A DNA stretch of 64,000 bases, taken from positions 1 through 64,000 of the forward strand of contig NZ_BCQA01000002.1 of assembly GCF_001748145.1 (NCBI RefSeq), given 5' to 3'. The notes under the pieces were generated by a model. It was not told the DNA's origin and made no database searches. It saw only the letters and a list, made by a program, of their open reading frames with translations. This DNA is from Bosea sp. BIWAKO-01. GTDB taxonomy: Bacteria; Pseudomonadota; Alphaproteobacteria; Rhizobiales; Beijerinckiaceae. The position numbers and the translations under genes are program-made. Positions 59,022 through 64,000 of this stretch are shown here, in pieces. Each line of letters opens with the position of its first letter. Positions within the stretch are counted from its first letter, which is position 1.

Positions 59022-59282
59022 TCAGGGATTGACCGGCAATGGATAAACGACCCTGACTTTAAGAGTGCTTTGGACGCTTGGATGGATCTCATCGGCGGGG
59101 ATAGCCGACCTTCGCTGCCCATCGACAACCTGCTCAATTGCGGACCCCTGTGCCGTGGACAGCCGCTCCCCCAGTACGATCGGGCCGACTTGACCGTGCG
59201 GAGTGACCGGACTGTCGGCCAAAACGAAGACTGGTGAAAGCAGCACGATGGCGGCACACATAACGGTCGATCGATAATTCAT
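59022..59282 (-). CDS. Small exported protein
   Basis: 86 residues from MNYRSTVMCAAIVLLSPVFV, a clear signal peptide cut after VLA. GGAG lies 9 bases before the ATG. The mature part (DSPVTPHGQVGPIVLGERLS, VRVVYPLPVNP) resembles small periplasmic proteins with a VPLPRPRP-like end of unknown role. A candidate EcfG promoter lies 26 bases upstream. Confidence 0.7.
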   Translation of the reverse strand: MNYRSTVMCAAIVLLSPVFVLADSPVTPHGQVGPIVLGERLSTAQGSAIEQVVDGQRRSAIPADEIHPSVQSTLKVRVVYPLPVNP

Positions 59283-59307
59283 TATGATGCTCCGAATTTG
59301 AGCATCA

Positions 59308-59332
59308 AACCTTTGATATAGTATAATGTTCC
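59308..59332 (-). promoter_or_regulatory. Candidate EcfG promoter (GGAAC-N16-GGTT)
   Basis: Minus strand GGAAC (59328-59332) and GGTT (59308-59311), 16-base AT-rich spacer, 26 bases upstream of the exported-protein ATG. Confidence 0.5.
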
Positions 59333-59396
59333 ACATCAATCTGGCTGGCGGCCCTTGAATTACGCTTGCGCTGGTTGAAGCTCTTCAGGAGCGCGG

Positions 59397-59567
59397 ATGA
59401 AACGAATGTCCCCCAAGAACAACCAAAGTGAGGCCGATCCAGGGTGCACCGGACAAAGATTTCTTGAACAAAGTCTCGATCAATCCGAAGAATCGGGATC
59501 GGGATCTGCCGATAAACCGGATCCCAAAACCAGGCGAGAAGTCGCCGATAAGTGGCGCCAAGAATGA
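59397..59567 (+). CDS. 56-residue hydrophilic small protein
   Basis: Starts MKRMSPKNNQSEADPGCTGQ and ends DPKTRREVADKWRQE. AGGAG lies 5 bases before the ATG. It is charged, Ser/Glu/Lys-rich and probably unstructured at first, with a helical end. It lies divergent from the exported-protein gene. No family recognised; support is the ribosome site and a balanced composition. Confidence 0.5.
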   Translation: MKRMSPKNNQSEADPGCTGQRFLEQSLDQSEESGSGSADKPDPKTRREVADKWRQE

Positions 59568-59668
59568 GGTTGGCCCGCTGACGGAACAGATAAGGGGTGC
59601 TCGGAATTCCCTTTCCAAACTGACGCAGCAAGCCCTGCCTGCGGGTCTAATGAGAAGGACTTCCGACC

Positions 59669-60070
59669 ATGCGCGCCATCGCTCTTACCCTCGCCGCCGC
59701 CCTGCTGTCCGGCACCGCCTTCGCCCAAACGGCTCCCGTCCCTGCACCGGCGGAGCCAAAGGTGTTTGTTTCCGTCGACGAAGCATCGGCGCTCGTCAGC
59801 AGCCTCAAGGGGCTGAACGTCAAGAACGCCGCTGACGAGACTGTCGGCGAAATCGAGGACTTCGTCATCGCCGGAAACTCCTTTGCTTCCTACATTCTGT
59901 CGGTCGGGGGCTTTCTAGGCATGGGAACCCATTATGTTGCAGTGAGCCCAAGCGCCCTTGCCGTCACCTGGAACGCGACGGACAAGAAATGGAATGCCAG
60001 GATCAACGCCACCAAGGAGCAGCTGAAGGCCGCGCAGCAATTCAAGTATGAAGGGCGCTTCGCGAAGTGA
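59669..60070 (+). CDS. Exported PRC-barrel domain protein
   Basis: 133 residues. Signal peptide MRAIALTLAAALLSGTAFAQ, then a PRC-barrel: LKGLNVKNAADETVGEIEDF, SYILSVGGFLGMGTHYVAVS. The C-terminal helix is ARINATKEQLKAAQQFKYEG. Periplasmic; such proteins are abundant in stress responses of rhizobia. AGAAGGA lies about 10 bases before the ATG. A textbook terminator follows at 60121-60145. Confidence 0.87.
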   Translation: MRAIALTLAAALLSGTAFAQTAPVPAPAEPKVFVSVDEASALVSSLKGLNVKNAADETVGEIEDFVIAGNSFASYILSVGGFLGMGTHYVAVSPSALAVTWNATDKKWNARINATKEQLKAAQQFKYEGRFAK

Positions 60071-60120
60071 TCTGACGCGCTCAGCCTCGCACAGCCAGTT
60101 CCTTCGTCCGGAGGAAAAAT

Positions 60121-60145
60121 GGCCCGCCGCTCGGCGGGCCTTTTT
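60121..60145 (+). terminator. Rho-independent terminator of the PRC-barrel gene
   Basis: GGCCCGCC (60121-60128), 4-base loop, GGCGGGCC (60133-60140), then five T. The stem is perfect. Confidence 0.9.
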
Positions 60146-60155
60146 GCCTTTCGGC

Positions 60156-60180
60156 GGAACCCTGCGTTTCCATGCGCGTT
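60156..60180 (+). promoter_or_regulatory. EcfG promoter of putative sRNA A
   Basis: GGAAC (60156-60160), 16-base spacer, CGTT (60177-60180), exact consensus. The next 66 bases run directly into a terminator without a gene. Confidence 0.8.
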
Positions 60181-60187
60181 CAGCCGG

Positions 60188-60246
60188 CACTACCCATGAA
60201 CCCCGGACTTGGCCCGCTGCGTGAGGACGCCGCGGGCCCTTTTTTG
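60188..60246 (+). ncRNA. Putative EcfG-driven small RNA A
   Basis: Start is inferred about 8 bases after the -10. The transcript of about 59 bases would end in a strong hairpin: GGCCCGC (60211-60217) with GCGGGCC (60232-60238), an inner 4-bp stem, and a purine loop GAGG, then six T. No ribosome site with an open frame is evident. The whole unit, including promoter and terminator with the CAGCC, ACTTTGGCCCGCTG and GGACGCCGCGGGCCC blocks, is repeated at 62265-62352. Confidence 0.6.
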
Positions 60247-60265
60247 TTTCTTTCTCTCGTACTTA

Positions 60266-60291
60266 GGAACCCTCGGTGGCCACGATCCGTT
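60266..60291 (+). promoter_or_regulatory. EcfG promoter of putative sRNA C
   Basis: GGAAC (60266-60270), 17-base spacer, CGTT (60288-60291), exact consensus, only 20 bases after the terminator of sRNA A. Confidence 0.8.
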
Positions 60292-60298
60292 TTGCTGG

Positions 60299-60380
60299 CG
60301 CGAGGGCGTGGAGCGATTGACACTCCACGGCCGCAACCCTCGCAGCCTGGGGCCCCGCTGCTGTCATTCGGCGGGGCTTT
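60299..60380 (+). ncRNA. Putative EcfG-driven small RNA C
   Basis: About 82 bases. A 5' structure pairs CGAGGG (60301-60306) with CCCTCG (60337-60342) and, inside it, CGTGGAG (60307-60313) with CTCCACG (60323-60329). It is followed by a terminator hairpin GCCCCGC (60352-60358) / GCGGGGC (60371-60377) and TTT. Similar units at 62605-62713 and 62986-63087 share a CACTC core, a CCGCA block and the GGCCCCGC terminator stem. Confidence 0.6.
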
Positions 60381-60513
60381 CTTCGGCTTTGAGCGGCAGA
60401 ATGTCGTTTGTTGCATTATGACCACGGTTGCACTGGACCGCTCGGTGCGTACCTTTCCGCGCTTGTCTTCTTTTTAAATGTTTTAAACTGTGAGCATCGC
60501 ACAGGAGTAAGCG

Positions 60514-60777
60514 ATGCCATTTCGTTCGATCGTAGCCTCGCCTGAAGAACTGGCCCGGATCGCTTCGGCGTTCGAGGAAGCGTGGGGTGAGGTCGCACAA
60601 TCGGTCGACCCCTTAAGTGCACCGGGGCAACGCGAGCGTCTCGCCGCCGTTATCACCGAGCTTTGGTCAGAGGACCCGACGATCGATCTCAAGCGAAGGG
60701 CGGTTCAACGCTTTCAGGAAATCGCGCTGAAAATTGCCGCCCCAGACGCCAAGGCGCCTCAAAAATCCGGAGGTTGA
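60514..60777 (+). CDS. Small helical protein, MPF(R/A) family copy 1
   Basis: 87 residues starting MPFRSIVASPEELARIASAF, with AGGAG 8 bases before the ATG. Predicted helical throughout (FEEAWGEVAQSVDPLSAPGQ, LKRRAVQRFQEIALKI). A close relative is at 63229 and a frameshifted third copy at 61437-61659. A shared TTTTAAACTGTG word lies at 60481-60492, ending 21 bases upstream, with identical spacing in the 63229 copy. No known domain. Lies just downstream of sRNA C. Confidence 0.75.
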   Translation: MPFRSIVASPEELARIASAFEEAWGEVAQSVDPLSAPGQRERLAAVITELWSEDPTIDLKRRAVQRFQEIALKIAAPDAKAPQKSGG

Positions 60778-60865
60778 AAGTCCCTGCGGAACCAAGTGCA
60801 TCGCTAATGGGCTATCGCGCGTGTCGACGCCGTGATCCCCTTCCGGCGCCGTGACAGCCTTGGGA

Positions 60866-60903
60866 GCCCCGCTGACCCCAACTCATTGGCCGGCGGGGTT
60901 CCG
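60866..60903 (+). terminator. Terminator-like hairpin after the small helical protein gene
   Basis: GCCCCGC (60866-60872) pairs with GCGGGGT (60893-60899) around a long loop, followed by a weak TTCC. The preceding bases (GACAGCCTTGGGAGCCCCGCTG) resemble the 3' part of sRNA C, but the GGAAC at 60776 lacks a -10 match. Either this gene's terminator or a decayed sRNA copy. Confidence 0.5.
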
Positions 60904-60976
60904 TGGCGTGTGACGCCCGAGATGTAGGGCGATGCGCTCAATCGCTGAGAAATAGCTGTGGTGGCGTCGCGATCCC

Positions 60977-61300
60977 CTACCGCGCTCTCACCGGCCTGAG
61001 AGGGCCTCGCCTGGAGCGGTGGGGCCCACATTCAGCCTTCATTTTAAGCCGCAGCCGCTCGATCTGAACCTTCAGCGCAGCGACTGCTGCCTCACCGCGA
61101 ACGGCCTTGATGCCTTGGTTCTCGCGGTCGATCGCGTGGGGGACGCCATCAAGGATTCGGGCTCGTTCCGCCTTTGGGAGGGCGAGAAGATACTCGACCT
61201 CGCATTCGTGCCGCCACTCCCCGGAATCGGAAAGAACCTCGCGACCGAAGAGATGGGACCAGACGACGCGAGGAGCGGTCTCATGAACTGTCCTATGCAC
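60977..61300 (-). CDS. Hypothetical protein with WRHECEV motif
   Basis: 107 residues from a GTG at 61298-61300, which has GGAGG six bases upstream; longer in-frame starts upstream have no such signal. Sequence VLSDSGEWRHECEVEYLLAL, PKAERARILDGVPHAIDREN, then GEAAVAALKVQIERLRLKMK resembles small rhizobial proteins in which a W-R-H-x-C-E-V motif precedes a helical repeat. Function unknown. Cytoplasmic. Confidence 0.65.
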   Translation of the reverse strand: MHRTVHETAPRVVWSHLFGREVLSDSGEWRHECEVEYLLALPKAERARILDGVPHAIDRENQGIKAVRGEAAVAALKVQIERLRLKMKAECGPHRSRRGPLRPVRAR

Positions 61301-61436
61301 GGTGAACCTCCAGGGGTTAACCCCAGACGGATCGATTTCATGAAAGCACCGACGTAACCGCATCCCGTGTGGCACAACTCCAGGGCGCGAAATTGTCAGT
61401 TCCACGGAGTGGTTCCACTTACTTTGCGGATGTTGG

Positions 61437-61659
61437 TCACACGTTCGTTGTCTGTCGGAAGCGTTCTTTGGCCCGCCACGCCAGGTCGTCTTCGTCTTCG
61501 GCCACATGGACCAGCGCAGCCACGATGTAAGCGAGCCGGATGTGCTCCCGCTCCTCATATCCATGGGGAACGGTCGATCTGACTTCGTTCCAGGCGGCAT
61601 CCAGCGCCGCGCGCGCCCCGAGCGAGGTCAACGGGGTCATTCAGCGTTGCGAATGGCAT
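61437..61659 (-). pseudogene. Small helical protein, MPF family copy 3, frameshifted
   Basis: The ATG at 61657-61659 has a strong GGGAG ribosome site and begins MPFATLNDPVDLA, matching the family start. That frame soon leaves the family. The family core resumes one base out of phase as ARAALDAAWNEV, EREHIRLAYIVAALVHVAED and LAWRAKERFRQ, ending at 61437. One extra base in the GC-rich run near 61615-61625 explains it. A shorter intact product could start at the ATG 61640 but without a ribosome site. Confidence 0.65.
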
Positions 61660-61688
61660 GACTCCCTCCCTCCACAGTGAATCTGACG

Positions 61689-62117
61689 CTAGGAGCCGAT
61701 GAGGCGCTTTGCCCGTTGCACGGCCTCCATGCATTCGGTCTCCCGACCAGCGCGATCGAGCCCCTTCGCCCGATCCAGCGCTGCAGAGGCTTCAGCCTTG
61801 TTCGTTACGGCCGGCGGACGCGATCCCTTTCCCTGCTCGGCGGTGGTCGATCGGCCTTGCGTCTGGCGCCGGACATCTTCAGGCGAGATCGCCTTGCCCT
61901 GAGCTTCGCGGTTCATAATTTCCGCCGGCGGATGTTGGGTTGCCCCGGCGCCGGACTCGCTTGTGCCTGCAGCGCCCGACGTTGGTCCAGAACCCGCGTC
62001 CGTCGCGGCCAATGTCTTCGTGAGGGCTTCGACTTCACCGGTGCAGGGACCGGCGAATGCTATGCTGGCCTGAAGAGCGGACGCGAAACCCACGGAGAAA
62101 CAGCGAGAGAGTTTCAT
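61689..62117 (-). CDS. Small exported Ala/Glu-rich protein
   Basis: 142 residues from MKLSRCFSVGFASALQASIA, a signal peptide ending AFA. The mature N-terminus PCTGEVEALTKTLAATDAGS is followed by a disordered Gly/Ser/Thr-rich stretch (GPTSGAAGTSESGAGATQHP), then QTQGRSTTAEQGKGSRPPAV and a helical end with a Cys (KGLDRAGRETECMEAVQRAK). Resembles small periplasmic proteins of unknown role in related bacteria. A perfect EcfG promoter lies 46 bases upstream. Confidence 0.78.
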   Translation of the reverse strand: MKLSRCFSVGFASALQASIAFAGPCTGEVEALTKTLAATDAGSGPTSGAAGTSESGAGATQHPPAEIMNREAQGKAISPEDVRRQTQGRSTTAEQGKGSRPPAVTNKAEASAALDRAKGLDRAGRETECMEAVQRAKRLIGS

Positions 62118-62162
62118 GATTGGTGCTCCCGTTGCTCGAGGCACGGACAATCGCGACCCAAA

Positions 62163-62188
62163 AACGCGTAGGCGTTTTCGAATGTTCC
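62163..62188 (-). promoter_or_regulatory. EcfG promoter of the exported-protein gene
   Basis: Minus strand GGAAC (62184-62188), 17-base spacer, CGTT (62163-62166), exact consensus, pointing at the gene starting at 62117. Confidence 0.78.
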
Positions 62189-62264
62189 GGCCGGCGCGGC
62201 CGTGTCCGTCATCGCCCTAGGGTTGGCCAATCCAAGGGGGTGGCGGGCCTTTTTGCAATGGCGC

Positions 62265-62289
62265 GGAACCCGCCGTTCTTATCCGCGTT
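62265..62289 (+). promoter_or_regulatory. EcfG promoter of putative sRNA B / cold-shock leader
   Basis: GGAAC (62265-62269), 16-base spacer, CGTT (62286-62289), exact consensus. Followed by a terminator and then the cold-shock gene. Confidence 0.8.
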
Positions 62290-62296
62290 CAGCCCG

Positions 62297-62352
62297 TCAC
62301 TGATGAGCCAGACTTTGGCCCGCTGTGGGAGGACGCCGCGGGCCCTTTTTTT
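62297..62352 (+). ncRNA. Putative EcfG-driven small RNA B (or attenuating leader of csp)
   Basis: About 56 bases from the inferred start, ending in GGCCCGC (62317-62323) / GCGGGCC (62338-62344) with the same mismatch and purine loop (GGGAGGA) as sRNA A, then seven T. Copy of sRNA A. Here the terminator lies 25 bases before the cold-shock ATG, so it could also be a 5' attenuator controlling read-through into that gene. Confidence 0.58.
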
Positions 62353-62377
62353 GGGCTCAGAGTTGCGGAGGACGGCC

Positions 62378-62587
62378 ATGGCGACGGGAACGGTGAAGTG
62401 GTTCAATCCCACCAAGGGATTTGGTTTTATTCAACCTGACGACGGCGGGCACGATGTGTTTGTTCACATCAGCGCCTTGGAGCGTGCGGGATTGAGAGAG
62501 CTGCGCGACGGACAGAAAGTCGCTTACGATCTCGTTCCCGACAAACGCTCGGGAAAAACCTGTGCCGAGAACCTCAAGCCGGAATAG
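62378..62587 (+). CDS. cspA: Cold-shock domain protein
   Basis: 69 residues, single CSD that binds single-stranded RNA/DNA. RNP1 [10 protein letters not shown] and RNP2 DVFVHISAL are intact, with [18 protein letters not shown] at the start. Ribosome site GCGGAGGA precedes the ATG. Upstream lie an EcfG promoter and a terminator hairpin (sRNA B), so expression may need read-through. The symbol is generic; alphaproteobacteria carry several copies. Confidence 0.93.
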   Translation: MATGTVKWFNPTKGFGFIQPDDGGHDVFVHISALERAGLRELRDGQKVAYDLVPDKRSGKTCAENLKPE

Positions 62588-62604
62588 GGCCGGCTGATAA
62601 TCAT

Positions 62605-62630
62605 GGAACTAGACTACGGGACTATTCGTT
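62605..62630 (+). promoter_or_regulatory. EcfG promoter of putative sRNA D
   Basis: GGAAC (62605-62609), 17-base spacer, CGTT (62627-62630), exact consensus, 18 bases after the cold-shock stop codon. Confidence 0.8.
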
Positions 62631-62637
62631 TGGTTGG

Positions 62638-62713
62638 CGTGCTGGCTTCTATTCCACTCTCGGAGGCCGCACGGCCTAAGGCCCCGCTGTATTTGCCTGC
62701 GGCGGGGCCCCTT
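62638..62713 (+). ncRNA. Putative EcfG-driven small RNA D
   Basis: About 76 bases. Contains the CACTCTC core, a small hairpin AGGCCG / CGGCCT (62664-62677), and a terminator stem GGCCCCGC (62680-62687) / GCGGGGCC (62702-62709) with a weak T run. Same plan as sRNAs C and E. Confidence 0.55.
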
Positions 62714-62985
62714 GACGAGATCTTTTCGATATCTGTGAGGCCTGAGCTGGCGTGGATAGGACCTGAGTTTTGGACCAGGTCGGAAGCGCCAGAACACGCC
62801 AATCTGATGAGGGAATAGCGGCCGCGTTGGAATCGGAAGCGCTTGCAGCCGCCGCCGCGTAGTCTGCCACGACACTGGGAATGTCCAAAGGTAGGAAGCA
62901 GCGAGGCGCGGAAGCAGACACGGCTTATCTCCTGAGGCTTGCCGCCAGACGACCACGCCGTCGCATCCATTTCAATGGAGATCCC

Positions 62986-63011
62986 GGAACGAATCTCCCA
63001 GGGCCGGCGTT
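62986..63011 (+). promoter_or_regulatory. EcfG promoter of putative sRNA E
   Basis: GGAAC (62986-62990), 17-base spacer, CGTT (63008-63011), exact consensus. Confidence 0.8.
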
Positions 63012-63018
63012 CTCTGCG

Positions 63019-63087
63019 CGTGCTGGCCAACACTCTCCATAGCCCGCACCGCCTGGGGCCCCGCCGCAGCCATACGGCGGGGCCTTT
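63019..63087 (+). ncRNA. Putative EcfG-driven small RNA E
   Basis: About 69 bases with the core CACTCTCC and a near-perfect terminator GGCCCCGCCG (63057-63066) / CGGCGGGGCC (63075-63084), then TTT. The GCCTGGGGCCCCGC block is shared with sRNA C. It precedes the second copy of the small helical protein gene, as sRNA C precedes the first. Confidence 0.6.
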
Positions 63088-63228
63088 GCGGCGGCACTCT
63101 TCTTCCTCCCCCCGCTCCCATTTGTGCTATGATAACAACGGCTTGGCTGGATCGGGCGGCGGCTGGGTATTTCGCACTTGCACTGGTGGAAGTAGTTTTA
63201 AACTGTGCGGTTCGCGGGGGAGGATGCG

Positions 63229-63522
63229 ATGCCGTTCCGATCGATTGTCGCCACGCCCGAGGAGCTTGCCGGAATTGTCGCAGCGTTTGAGGACGCATGG
63301 CGCAAAATAGATGCACGGGGATCTATTGATCCCCTAAGTGCTTCAGCTGAACGCGAGCGTCTCGGATACATCGTTGCTGGATTGTGGTCGGCGGGCCATG
63401 CAGACGCACTGGCAGAGTTAGCTGTCAGACAGTTCGATGAAACTGCTGGGACTTCTCGCGCTCAAGCCCGCAATAATATGCGCGCGAGTTCCCCGAACAA
63501 TATGGGCACGCCGGGGAACTAG
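63229..63522 (+). CDS. Small helical protein, MPF family copy 2
   Basis: 97 residues from MPFRSIVATPEELAGIVAAF, with GGGGGAGG just upstream. EDAWRKIDARGSIDPLSASA and ERERLGYIVAGLWSAGHADA align with the copy at 60514. The last 25 residues are a Gln/Asn/Ser-rich tail (ARNNMRASSPNNMGTPGN) not shared by the other copies. The TTTTAAACTGTG word at 63196-63207 ends 21 bases upstream, exactly as for copy 1. No known domain. Confidence 0.73.
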   Translation: MPFRSIVATPEELAGIVAAFEDAWRKIDARGSIDPLSASAERERLGYIVAGLWSAGHADALAELAVRQFDETAGTSRAQARNNMRASSPNNMGTPGN

Positions 63523-63523
63523 G

Positions 63524-64000
63524 GGGGCACTGCGGGTTCGCTACCGTCTCGCCATCCACATTGATAATCGCACAGTGCGAATCCTCACCCGCGGCGGTCA
63601 TGACTGGGCGAACCGCTTTCCGACGATCGCGGGAGATGCGCTCGACCTCGGAGTGGACAGCGCCCTCCTGGACGGTGAAGCCGTGGTGCTCAATAAGCGC
63701 GGGGCTTCTGACTTCGGCGCCTTGCAGCAAGCTCTCGGTGGCCGGGGCGGCAAGCGATCTGCTGCCGGCGCGCTCCTCTACGCTTTCGACCTGCTCTATC
63801 TCAACGGTCACGATCTACGCCCGATACCGTGCGAGGAGCGACGCACGATCCTCGCTGGCGTCATAAAGCCCCATACCTCGATCCTGTTCAGCGAGGAGGT
63901 CGACGCCGTCGGCGACGCCTTCCTGACGTTGGCCTGCGAGATGGGTCTGGAGGGCATCATCGCGAAGCGCAGGGATGCGCCCTATCGCTCCGGGCGCGGC
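63524..64000 (+). pseudogene. ATP-dependent DNA ligase (LigD-type) fragment, 5' truncated and cut by window edge
   Basis: The frame is open from just after the previous stop to the right edge. From 63542 it reads YRLAIHIDNRTVRILTRGGH, LLDGEAVVLNKRGASDFGAL, LLYAFDLLYLNGHDLRPI and EGIIAKRRDAPYRSGRG. These are nucleotidyl-transferase motifs III, IIIa and IV of bacterial NHEJ ligases. The N-terminal part with the AMP-accepting Lys (motif I, KxDG) should lie immediately before YRLA but is replaced by unrelated LRVR, and there is no start codon with a ribosome site. It is therefore probably a broken copy; the rest lies outside the window. Confidence 0.8.

Noticed and set aside
60776-60903. A sixth EcfG-driven sRNA after the small helical protein gene
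   Set aside because: GGAAC at 60776-60780 has no CGTT or NGTT at 16-17 bases; the hairpin is kept only as a terminator-like feature.

Overview
The window reads as a chromosome segment of a GC-rich alphaproteobacterium of the Hyphomicrobiales (Rhizobiales), Bosea-like in flavour. That placement is an inference from MucR, HWE-kinase and DUF6894 genes, an LGIPxPIII small membrane protein family, a rhizobial palindromic repeat, and many GGAAC-N16/17-CGTT promoters of the kind read by the alphaproteobacterial general stress sigma factor EcfG. No rRNA, tRNA, CRISPR array or intact mobile element was recognised.

Layout. (1) 1-9.1 kb, minus strand: a tightly overlapped operon with a sugar/polyol-type ABC importer (binding protein, two permeases, a small membrane protein, two ATPases), then dhaL and the three PTS parts that phosphorylate dihydroxyacetone via DhaM (EIIA, HPr, EI), then an HTH protein cut by the left edge. 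dhaK is not in the window. (2) 9.1-17.2 kb: a patchy region with a lytic transglycosylase lipoprotein, an L,D-transpeptidase, an exonuclease III, an IS110 fragment, a receiver-domain fragment, and two genes broken by single frameshifts (3-methyladenine glycosylase and a cardiolipin-synthase-like phospholipase D). (3) 17.4-19.5 kb: a large catalase with an EcfG promoter. (4) 19.9-39.4 kb: two facing peptide/opine-type ABC loci, each with a LysR regulator. The minus-strand one carries an M14-type deacylase, a DAO-family oxidase and a fused permease-ATPase. The plus-strand one carries two paralogous DAO-family oxidases, an opine-dehydrogenase-family protein, and a binding protein whose two halves are in circularly permuted order. 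(5) 39.5-58.7 kb: signalling and stress genes: an HWE kinase facing a receiver protein, a receiver protein behind an EcfG promoter, a REC-HK-REC kinase, a roughly 2110-residue soluble kinase with eleven near-identical 92-residue HAMP-type repeats and three receivers, a MucR regulator, a YihY-type membrane protein, a PHB-type esterase and many small proteins. (6) 59-64 kb: a stress-gene and small-RNA cluster. Five EcfG promoters are each followed within about 100 bases by a strong terminator hairpin and no obvious long gene. They form two families of putative sRNAs, interleaved with a cold-shock gene and three copies of a small-protein family. The window ends in a 5'-truncated ATP-dependent DNA ligase.

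How it fits together. The first two thirds is nutrient acquisition and catabolism. The last third looks like a general-stress island: ten perfect GGAAC-N16/17-CGTT sites were found by eye, all in intergenic DNA and pointing at a gene or hairpin, nine of them between 41 and 63 kb. The observations most worth following up are the circularly permuted binding protein, the EcfG-linked sRNA families, the paired 24-residue membrane proteins and the repeat-built kinase.
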